Shown: positions 54,116-61,343 of the stretch, one piece after another
Layout of the letters: each line of letters starts with the position of its first letter
Numbering within the stretch: the first letter of the stretch is position 1
DNA from: Sporosarcina sp.
GTDB taxonomy: Bacteria; Bacillota; Bacilli; Bacillales_A; Planococcaceae
Direction: 5' to 3'
Length of the DNA stretch: 64,000 nt
Assembly: GCA_026169375.1 (NCBI GenBank)
Contig: JAPFCR010000015.1
Location: 26,169 to 90,168, forward strand
Notes under the pieces: generated by a model
Database searches by the model: none
Seen by the model: the letters and a program-made list of their open reading frames with translations, nothing else
What the model was told of the DNA's origin: nothing
Translations under genes and position numbers: made by a program

Positions 54116-54493
54116 ATGACTAAAAATAACATGAATTTACCAACTTTGAAAGAGATTGAGACAGATTTATCCCGCATTAACAGGCAGTAAGCAATCCTCT
54201 TTTTAAATAAATATTTCTTAAACTGCCTGTAAAAGCCCGATTGGTTCAACTAACATTCAGTAGAAAATTCAACTACTGAATGAGGTTTCACTTTATTTAG
54301 AACACTTCAACAAACCTATGCAAAAATGTTTACACAACTCTTAACAGAGTTAAATCAAGTACTCGCAGAGACCCGCGATAAAGCGCGTTGGAAAAGCAGC
54401 GTTGGTGAAGCAGTAAGGCACAATGTTTCTTACCTAAAGCAAGCCGCAGGAAGTCCAATGTATCAAGCCTTAAAAGGACTTCAAGGATTTTAA
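54116..54493 (+). pseudogene. ISLre2-family transposase remnant, interrupted and internally deleted
   Basis: The reading frame starts MTKNNMNLPTLKEIETDL, is broken by the repeat element at 54170-54291, and resumes exactly in frame as FRTLQQTYAKMFTQLLTELN and QVLAETRDKARW. It then jumps to a C-terminal-like end (YQALKGLQGF, stop at 54493). Without the insert it codes for about 83 aa against roughly 450 for intact ISLre2 transposases, so most of the middle is missing. AAAGGAG precedes the ATG. It cannot be an active transposase. Confidence 0.75.
54170..54291 (-). mobile_element. TTTA/TAAA-flanked repeat element inserted in the ISLre2 remnant (copy C)
   Basis: A 122-base copy in minus orientation: on the minus strand it begins GTGAAACCTCATTCAGTAG and ends CTGCCTGTTAATGCGGGA. 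It is flanked by TTTA (54166-54169 and 54292-54295). Removing the element and one TTTA restores the transposase frame, which is direct evidence for insertion with a 4-base target duplication. No protein is encoded inside. Confidence 0.8.
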
Positions 54494-54610
54494 ATATGTT
54501 TAAATCTACCACTTCTAAGGTGGATTATTTAGTGAACTTTATTTTCGATTGTATTTAGAAGTTTTTTGAAGGTGTAAGGATTTAGACTCACTATAATAAT
54601 GAATAATCTG

Positions 54611-54851
54611 TTGATTGGAGTGCAGAGCGGCGACTCTGGAGGGAGTAGCGCGACAGGTGAGACCCCACAGGAAAGGCTGTTGCGAAGTACAGCCTTTGCG
54701 AGTAAAAGCGTAGCGTTAGGAGCAGAAATATCAAAGCTGGATGCCTTAATTTCTGCCAAAACCATGCAGAAATACGGCAAAGCTCACCCTGCGCTGTTCG
54801 CTTGGCTCACCGCGCGCCCCTCAGAACGCGTCCGCTCGGAACGGAAATCAA
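54611..54851 (-). repeat. GC-rich dispersed repeat, copy 2 (long form)
   Basis: The reverse complement begins TTGATTTCCGTTCCG and ends CACTCCAATCAA, the same ends as the copy at 53876-54005, but it is 241 bases long with extra sequence in the middle. It is inverted relative to copy 1; together they bracket the ISLre2 remnant. The 99-codon frame across it is an artefact. Confidence 0.7.
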
Positions 54852-55035
54852 CAACGCTTATGATTGATTATAAAAAAAGCAAATTTAATTATATTTAGAA
54901 GAGCTTTACCCAGCTTAAATAATCACCCACAAAAACTTGACTCAGTCATATTCATGCTGATGAATGATTTATTCTGTGAACATGTTATAATTAAAGGAAG
55001 TAACTTTGATTTGATTAACTGGAGGTAAAATAAAT

Positions 55036-55932
55036 ATGAATTTCTTTTCACTTTTTAGAAAAACAGATAAAACAGGAACGGAAAGTACTGTCAACTCGGA
55101 TGAACTCGTCAATGATCATACTGAAAAAGGAACTGGAGAAGATGAAGTGACGACTGCTTTATCATTCCACCCTGATTGGAATGTACCAAAAGAACAAGAA
55201 TACGTTTTTAGATTCCATTCCAGCGAACTTGGTCCTTTAAAACCATCTCAATTATCGCTTTCCGGTATTGATATCGATGTAGAAGAAAGTACAGGAAGTT
55301 GGTTAGTCAAAGCATTCTTCCGCTCGACTGTACAAGAAAGCATTACAATCGGGGAGATTGAGATTATTCTTTCTGGTAAAGATGAAAAAGTATATGCGCG
55401 TAAAGAATTTGACTTTAATGAGCTAGGTGTCATTCCTTCAAACAGTGCACGTCCATGGGTATTTATTTTCGAAAAAGATACACAACTAGAAGAAGAACCA
55501 CCTTCAAACGATTGGACACTTAACTTTAATCTTCAATCACTCATTCCACATTCTTTAGACCTTGATGCTTCTTGGGAGGGCGTGGTTTCTGATGAACAAG
55601 TCAAGTCTTTAGAAAAAGTTGTAGCAGACCTACCTGAATTAAATAAAAATGAAGTAAACTTAACTGGACTTCAAACACATTTAAATGAAGATGGCAGTCT
55701 TAATGTAGTAATCTTGATTCGAAATGGTTCAAATCAAACGATGAATCTTGAAACTTTGCCACTGGAAATTCTTGACGCTTCTAACGAAGTTGTCTGTAAA
55801 GGAAGCTTTAATCTTCCACCTTTAAGTGTAAAAGCAAACACAACAAAACCTTGGACGTTCATCTTCCCTAAAGAAACGGTTTTAACAGATGACTTAGATT
55901 TTTCACGCTGGGTAGCACGCGTACCACAATGA
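55036..55932 (+). CDS. slaP: SlaP-like accessory Sec system S-layer assembly protein
   Basis: A 298-aa cytoplasmic protein with no signal peptide. It has two copies of the SLAP repeat: LSFHPDWNVPKEQEYVFRF to ARPWVFIFEKDTQLE, and the second ending TKPWTFIFPKETVL. SlaP helps the dedicated SecA2/SecY2 pathway export S-layer proteins in Bacillus anthracis. Start ATG 55036 after GGAGGTAAA. secA2 and secY2 are not in the window. Its place beside four SLH genes fits the role. Confidence 0.85.
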   Translation: MNFFSLFRKTDKTGTESTVNSDELVNDHTEKGTGEDEVTTALSFHPDWNVPKEQEYVFRFHSSELGPLKPSQLSLSGIDIDVEESTGSWLVKAFFRSTVQESITIGEIEIILSGKDEKVYARKEFDFNELGVIPSNSARPWVFIFEKDTQLEEEPPSNDWTLNFNLQSLIPHSLDLDASWEGVVSDEQVKSLEKVVADLPELNKNEVNLTGLQTHLNEDGSLNVVILIRNGSNQTMNLETLPLEILDASNEVVCKGSFNLPPLSVKANTTKPWTFIFPKETVLTDDLDFSRWVARVPQ

Positions 55933-55991
55933 TAAAAATCTTAAGCTTCTTTTAGCTTTTATTATTCTCCAGTATAACGAAAACAGATTAA

Positions 55992-56030
55992 AACAGGTGC
56001 AGATCAATACGGTTCTGCATCTGTTTTTTC
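55992..56030 (+). terminator. Terminator of slaP
   Basis: AACAGGTGCAGA pairs with TCTGCATCTGTT, followed by T residues. Confidence 0.85.
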
Positions 56031-56065
56031 AATCAGTAACCGTTCATTGAAACAAAGAATTGACA

Positions 56066-56113
56066 AAAATACCGCCTTTCAATCGATAACTCGAATGAAA
56101 AGCGGTATTTTTT
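56066..56113 (-). terminator. Terminator of the 902-aa SLH gene
   Basis: AATACCGC pairs with GCGGTATT around a long loop, at the very end of the gene. Confidence 0.75.
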
Positions 56114-58822
56114 CTACTCAAGGATAGCTGGTACATATATTCCTTTCATAAATGCGGATTCTTGCTCATTTTGTCGATCATCTCGAATCGTATAATTCAA
56201 ATTATGTGTATAGATTAGTTTCGCTAATGAATAATCTTTTTGTTTGAAGACGTTATTAGTAAACTGAATTTCGACAATATGAGTAGCTTCTTCCACAGTC
56301 GAGCCGATTGTTGTGTCAGTTGCATATGCATTTTTTTCCGCCCCGCTGACATTAAACTGGTTTGCAATCTCTGTCCTGTTGTTTGTCTTTCCATAAACCG
56401 CTTCACTATACATGACTTCTACTTTACCTGTTGTCGTATCCCTGACAGTTGCACCGATCATGATTGGACGTGCATCATCATATACATTTGGTTCTGTCAC
56501 GTTTGCAGCGTATGTCATTCCTTCATTTTCAAGTCCATTTTGATCTTTAATTGTATCTGGACCAATTGTGACAATCGTCTCTCTTTCTTCCAACATACCC
56601 GTTTGAAATTTAACTGTATCGGAAGCAGGCTTAATGATTAACTTGTTTTTATCGACCGAAAAGACAAGAGACGCTTCTCCCGTTAATATAGCTGGTTCGT
56701 AGCGTGCACCTACCGCTTTAACAAATCCTGCTACTTGAATATGCGCGGCCGATAATTCTGAAGCAATAATATTCTTGTCGAATTGAATCGTTATTTTTTC
56801 AGCTGAATGCAAAGTGACTCGGTCAATTTGAGGTGCTAGTACGTCTATTCCATCTACAATGACCTTTAGATCAGCTTGATTAGACTGCTTCTCTTCAAGC
56901 GGTACGGGCGCAATCGATTTTGCTACATTCTTTTTCACAATTACTTGATATACGTCACTTTTTTTAGGCGTAAATTTACTTTGATCATGTAATTGATTTT
57001 TTGAAAATGCATTGGACACGTCTTTAATAATTAATGTCCTTCCTGTTTGATCATTACGATCGACTTCAATCGCTGCCTTTTCTTCAATAAAATATGCTTC
57101 ACCAAACCGTTCAATTTGAATATCTTCCCGGTTAATATTTTCAAGAACTACAGCATGATCGAATGTTAAATGGAGATTCGCTTTCTTTTTATTCTTTTGC
57201 TGGCGAATAAATTGGGCTTTCATAGTAGTTGGCGCTTTATTACGAGCAACGACTGCGTCAAAATGATAAAGTTCATCATTCGCTGCGTTCTGAAACTTAT
57301 CGTTTATCGCAACCCCACTCGGTAATGAAACAGTGTACTCTAAGTGCTCATCGAAAACATAATCTTCTTTTGTTGTTAGGATTAAATGTTCATCTTGGAA
57401 CTGAATTTCTTGGATACCAATCGACTTACCATTCTTCTCTTTAATTGAAAATAAATATAAATTAATAGAATTAATAGTAGAAAGCGTACGATCGAATGTT
57501 GCCATTACTTGATTAGGTGCTGTGACGCGAATCATTTCAACTTTAGGTTTTGCCTCTTCGGCAGTTGGCGTTTTCAATATCGCCACACTTTCTCCAGGTG
57601 GTAATGCTGTATCTCCTTCAGTTTTGACCGCAGCATTAATCTTCACTTTATACGTTTTATCTGCCAATAAAATATTTGGTTGGATGTTAAACTTAACCAT
57701 ATTTCTTGTTGTTGTATCTTCCCACTCACCTTCTCCTAATGCATTCTTAACAATCACTCCAGTATCATATAAGTCATAGTTTTCAGGGTTTATAGCTTCA
57801 TCATTCATTTTTCGATCATACTTCATGACGATATAATTTTGACTTTCATCAATCTCTATTTCAGGTAAACTCAGTCCTTTTAACAAGACCACCCAGCCTG
57901 AAGCTGATTCTATTTGAGCAAACCCTAAATGGTCACCATAATCACTCACTAAAGCAACCGTATAATGTTTACCTTCTGTTAATGTTTGTTCCCTGTTTGT
58001 TCTTGACTTTAAAATGACGGTTGCGCTTTTCCGATCATGACTAAAGCTAATAATTTCGGAAACGAATCCTGCTGTCGTCGCATATTGACTTTGGTCATAA
58101 GCAACGATTCGATTTCCTGCTTTTTCAATTAAAGTCGCTTCCCCTTTTTTTACTGGCCGATTAAAATCCACTTCAATTTGATTCCCAGTAATGGCTTCGA
58201 CTCTTTCAATCTTCAGCTTTTCATCATTTGTTTTCACTAATTTTGCCCGGTATAAAAACAAGGCAAAGTCGCCACGTTTTGCTAAGTCATTTGTACCGAA
58301 ATGCGTTTTGGAAGTTCCATTTGTAATCTGATGATGAACCAATGCTTGTACAGCTACCGTATAACGCGGAGCTACGTCAGTAAATGGCAATGCTCCGTGA
58401 CCCCCTTCTAACGCATACGCCTTTGTTAACCACATCGCTAACTCTCCGCGCGTAATACGGTCATGTGCCCCGAAAGTCATTCTCGTTTTCCCTTTTGTAA
58501 TTTCTTTCGCTTTAAGTGCATTTACTGCATTAACTGCACGTTTTGGGACATCTGTAAATGTAGAGGGTGGTGCTGCTTCCAAATTTAAATCCAATGCCTT
58601 CGCTACAAACACTGCCGCATCTACACGGGTAATCGATTCGTCTATTCCAAATAAGCCATCTGCTGTACCTTGTATGCCTTTTTCCGATAAAAAATCAACC
58701 GCTTCTTCATACTTTGAAGAAACATCAGAAAAACCCGCTGCAAAAACAGGCTGTGCAAAAAACTGGCCAATTAATAAAAATGCAATGGCTATTAAATGAA
58801 AATACCTTCTATGTAAAATCAT
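56114..58822 (-). CDS. SLH-domain surface protein with multiple Ig-like domains
   Basis: A 902-aa exported wall protein: signal peptide ending near VFAAG, three SLH domains in residues about 30-200 (FSDVSSKYEEAVDFLSEKG, FTDVPKRAVNAVNALKAK, FTDVAPRYTVAVQALVHH), then about 700 residues of repeated beta modules. Several open with patterns like IEVDFNRPV, VMATFDRTL and ITIQFDKNI, typical of SbsA/SbsC Ig-like units. It is probably a structural or minor S-layer protein. Start ATG 58822 after GGAGGAAAAAAG; upstream extension is open but unsupported. Monocistronic. Confidence 0.9.
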   Translation of the reverse strand: MILHRRYFHLIAIAFLLIGQFFAQPVFAAGFSDVSSKYEEAVDFLSEKGIQGTADGLFGIDESITRVDAAVFVAKALDLNLEAAPPSTFTDVPKRAVNAVNALKAKEITKGKTRMTFGAHDRITRGELAMWLTKAYALEGGHGALPFTDVAPRYTVAVQALVHHQITNGTSKTHFGTNDLAKRGDFALFLYRAKLVKTNDEKLKIERVEAITGNQIEVDFNRPVKKGEATLIEKAGNRIVAYDQSQYATTAGFVSEIISFSHDRKSATVILKSRTNREQTLTEGKHYTVALVSDYGDHLGFAQIESASGWVVLLKGLSLPEIEIDESQNYIVMKYDRKMNDEAINPENYDLYDTGVIVKNALGEGEWEDTTTRNMVKFNIQPNILLADKTYKVKINAAVKTEGDTALPPGESVAILKTPTAEEAKPKVEMIRVTAPNQVMATFDRTLSTINSINLYLFSIKEKNGKSIGIQEIQFQDEHLILTTKEDYVFDEHLEYTVSLPSGVAINDKFQNAANDELYHFDAVVARNKAPTTMKAQFIRQQKNKKKANLHLTFDHAVVLENINREDIQIERFGEAYFIEEKAAIEVDRNDQTGRTLIIKDVSNAFSKNQLHDQSKFTPKKSDVYQVIVKKNVAKSIAPVPLEEKQSNQADLKVIVDGIDVLAPQIDRVTLHSAEKITIQFDKNIIASELSAAHIQVAGFVKAVGARYEPAILTGEASLVFSVDKNKLIIKPASDTVKFQTGMLEERETIVTIGPDTIKDQNGLENEGMTYAANVTEPNVYDDARPIMIGATVRDTTTGKVEVMYSEAVYGKTNNRTEIANQFNVSGAEKNAYATDTTIGSTVEEATHIVEIQFTNNVFKQKDYSLAKLIYTHNLNYTIRDDRQNEQESAFMKGIYVPAILE

Positions 58823-58977
58823 ACTTTTTTCCTCCATAATATTAAATGCCAAAGAAACTGTCTACCTAAGTAACAAACAGTTCTCTACTTATTTTAACAG
58901 AAGAAGAAGCTCGCTAAGACAGTAAAGTTTTGGAAGTATCCCAACTTCACAAAACCTTTCAGTGTGATCATGTATAT

Positions 58978-59024
58978 AAAAACAGGTGAAAGAAAACATG
59001 TCGTTTTCTTTCACCTGTTTTTTT
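58978..59024 (-). terminator. Terminator of the 402-aa SLH gene
   Basis: AAACAGGTGAAAGAAAAC pairs with GTTTTCTTTCACCTGTTT, one of the strongest stems in the window, followed by T residues on both strands. Confidence 0.9.
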
Positions 59025-59044
59025 GAAATCACTTATACCTAACC

Positions 59045-60253
59045 TTATTTCTTCAAATAAACTTCTCCATTTTTCTTACTAATTCCTACGGCTGGAAAAG
59101 GACCATCCGCTTTTATCTCATAAACGATACTTCCTGCCTCTTCAGAGTAAAACTCACCTACTACTCTTGTATCCGGTATCGCTTTATTAACTTCCTTTTT
59201 AGTAAGATTTAACACCTCAGTTGTCACAAGTCGATCCGTCCATTCCCCTATTTTCCATTTCCCGTCTTCAACCTTCACAATAATCGAGTGGAAATGTGGT
59301 TCTGTCTCAATAAAATTTGTTAAGTAAAGTCCTGTCACAGTAAACGAATCTTTCGTCACATTAGACACTGTAAAGCGAATCATTCGATCTTCGAATTTAG
59401 GAGCGATATCATGATCGCAATCACAATAATAAGATTCTATAAAAGTTTTAAAATCATGTTGCATAATCGAATTTGTAAAGTATTCTTTTAAAACTGGCGC
59501 TGCAATGTCAACTTTTCCTGGATTATCGGCTCCCCAATGATATTGGTGACCTAAGTCAAATATATTTCTTCTAGTTTCGGCAACTAATTGTGAAGCGATT
59601 GTATAAGCTTCCATTTTTGTCACTTTTTTATCACCAGGTTTTTTAGTTTCTAAGCGGAATTCCTCGGACATGGCACGTGCTAGAAATGCTGAAAACTGTG
59701 CACGTGTTAGTGGTTGATTTGGACGATATTTGTCTTCTGTATAGCCTGTCGCAATCCCTGACGTTACAACTTTTCGAATTGCATCATACGATCTCATACT
59801 GTTTGAAACATCTGTGAAAGAAAAATAGTTTTGCTCTGTTAATTCAAATGCTTTTGCCAATAAAATAGCCATTTCTGCACGTGTTACTTCACGATTCGGG
59901 TAGAAATTTCCGTCTGAGAATCCAGAGATTATACCTTTCGCAGACATCGCTTGAATCGCCCCAGCAGCTTTACTAGACTTCGGGACATCTTTAAATCGTA
60001 CATTCGTATCAGATGTATCTAATTCTAGCGATTTAGCGAGCATAATCGCTGCGGCTGCTCTTGTCACCGCTTGTTCTGGTCCAAATTTATGATCGCCAAA
60101 CCCTTGAATAACACCTTCATCTAGCAAATAATGAATATGAAGCGCAAAGCGATCATCTTCAGATACATCCGTGAATTCTGCCGCAAATGAGTTTGACATG
60201 TTCCCAAAAACTAAAAGAAAGGCAATGCTTAAAACTGATAAAATCTTTTTCAA
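59045..60253 (-). CDS. SLH-domain protein with C-terminal unknown domain
   Basis: A 402-aa exported protein: signal peptide to about SFAAE, three SLH domains (FTDVSEDDRFALHIHYLLDEG, RFKDVPKSSKAAGAIQAMSAK in part, FTDVSNSMRSYDAIRKV). The C-terminal half (about residues 220-402) resembles no family I can name; it contains ESYYCDCDHDIAPKFED and ends VYLKK. The TTG at 60253 follows GGGAGGAATTG and gives a proper signal peptide. The C-terminal domain may be an NTF2-like or IseA-like unit (guess). Confidence 0.85.
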   Translation of the reverse strand: MKKILSVLSIAFLLVFGNMSNSFAAEFTDVSEDDRFALHIHYLLDEGVIQGFGDHKFGPEQAVTRAAAAIMLAKSLELDTSDTNVRFKDVPKSSKAAGAIQAMSAKGIISGFSDGNFYPNREVTRAEMAILLAKAFELTEQNYFSFTDVSNSMRSYDAIRKVVTSGIATGYTEDKYRPNQPLTRAQFSAFLARAMSEEFRLETKKPGDKKVTKMEAYTIASQLVAETRRNIFDLGHQYHWGADNPGKVDIAAPVLKEYFTNSIMQHDFKTFIESYYCDCDHDIAPKFEDRMIRFTVSNVTKDSFTVTGLYLTNFIETEPHFHSIIVKVEDGKWKIGEWTDRLVTTEVLNLTKKEVNKAIPDTRVVGEFYSEEAGSIVYEIKADGPFPAVGISKKNGEVYLKK

Positions 60254-60338
60254 TTCAATTCCTCCCATCTATTAGTTGCTTGCGTGTAAATCATTGTAAC
60301 GCTTGATAACAGAATACGACATACTTTTTAAAAACCCT

Positions 60339-61199
60339 TTATTTCGATAGAATTGTTCGTGCCTCAATGGTTGCAGTCGGTTTTCCAGATAATTCTTGTG
60401 CTTTTTGAACTACTTCTTCTTTCGCTAGTTTTCGGTCAATTTGAGAGATTTTATGGTCTAGTGCTAGTAAATCATGCCAATCGTTTTCTTTCATTAACCG
60501 ATGAATGAGGGCTTCTCGACGATGAGGTAAGATTTTCGCATACGAAGTGAGTGGTAATTGTTCAATTTGTGCTAGAAATTCAGCCGCATCAGTTGTCGCA
60601 CATAACGATGCAACAATCTCGTTTAACCGATCTGTTTCTATTTGAATCGCTTCAACTGTTGTAGAACCTTCAGCTAACAATCGTTCAATAATGAATGTCC
60701 TGCCAACTTTTCCTAAATTAATAAAGTCTTCACCCGCTTGTTCAAATGCCATTTCCATCAATTGGTCTTTGAATGAGCGTTCTTTTGTTGGTAAAGATTG
60801 TGCTAACTGGTCCAATTCCGTCATTAATTGCGTTTTTAACGGACTCGCTTGCACTTCTGAGAGCGCATATTTTACCGTACTCACTTCTTCTCGTGTTTGA
60901 AGCGCATTTAATCCCCCGCGCGTCTCATGTAAAAGCCATAACCACTTAATTCGTCGAAGCATATCTTCTTTTTCTTCGATTGCAAAAGTTAATTCGTTCG
61001 CTGCTTGTTCAATTACTGTTAGTTTTTCCGTTTCAATTTTATTTTCATTTTCCAACATGCGTAATTGCTGATCTAAAGATTGATAAAAAGTGTTTTCATC
61101 TTCATTTTTATAAGCGGTAAAACGAATTCCTTCCTTATATTCAAACAGTTCATCGACATCCTGTGCTTTACTTGAAGGAAGCGATTGAAATTCAAACAT
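60339..61199 (-). CDS. Coiled-coil protein of unknown function between SLH genes
   Basis: A 286-aa protein without signal peptide or membrane helix. It is rich in Glu, Leu and Lys with long helices (SLDQQLRMLENENKIETEKLTV in part, QIDRKLAKEEVVQKAQELSG). It starts at ATG 61199 after AGGAGGAG. It lies between two S-layer-type genes on the same strand (85 and 144 bases apart), so a role in S-layer export or wall assembly is possible, but nothing in the sequence proves it. Confidence 0.6.
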   Translation of the reverse strand: MFEFQSLPSSKAQDVDELFEYKEGIRFTAYKNEDENTFYQSLDQQLRMLENENKIETEKLTVIEQAANELTFAIEEKEDMLRRIKWLWLLHETRGGLNALQTREEVSTVKYALSEVQASPLKTQLMTELDQLAQSLPTKERSFKDQLMEMAFEQAGEDFINLGKVGRTFIIERLLAEGSTTVEAIQIETDRLNEIVASLCATTDAAEFLAQIEQLPLTSYAKILPHRREALIHRLMKENDWHDLLALDHKISQIDRKLAKEEVVQKAQELSGKPTATIEARTILSK

Positions 61200-61305
61200 G
61201 AAACTCCTCCTCTTATCCTTTGTCAACTACACGATCAAATACTCTAGTAATCAAGATTTCCCTCATTTGTATAGTACCCACCAATGTATATGGTCAAGCT
61301 AAGAA

Positions 61306-61338
61306 AAAGAGAACTAACTTCAGTAGTTAGTTCTCTTT
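61306..61338 (-). terminator. Terminator of the main S-layer gene
   Basis: AAAGAGAACTAACT pairs with AGTTAGTTCTCTTT directly after the stop. Confidence 0.9.
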
Positions 61339-61343
61339 GAATC

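Noticed and set aside
53842..54190. Open frames of 64 and 104 codons around the GC-rich repeat
   Set aside because: They lie across the repeat and into the transposase start, have no ribosome binding site and no protein-like composition.
54529..54898. Overlapping 83- and 99-codon frames on both strands
   Set aside because: Both lie over the second GC-rich repeat, whose high GC removes stop codons. No start signal is seen.
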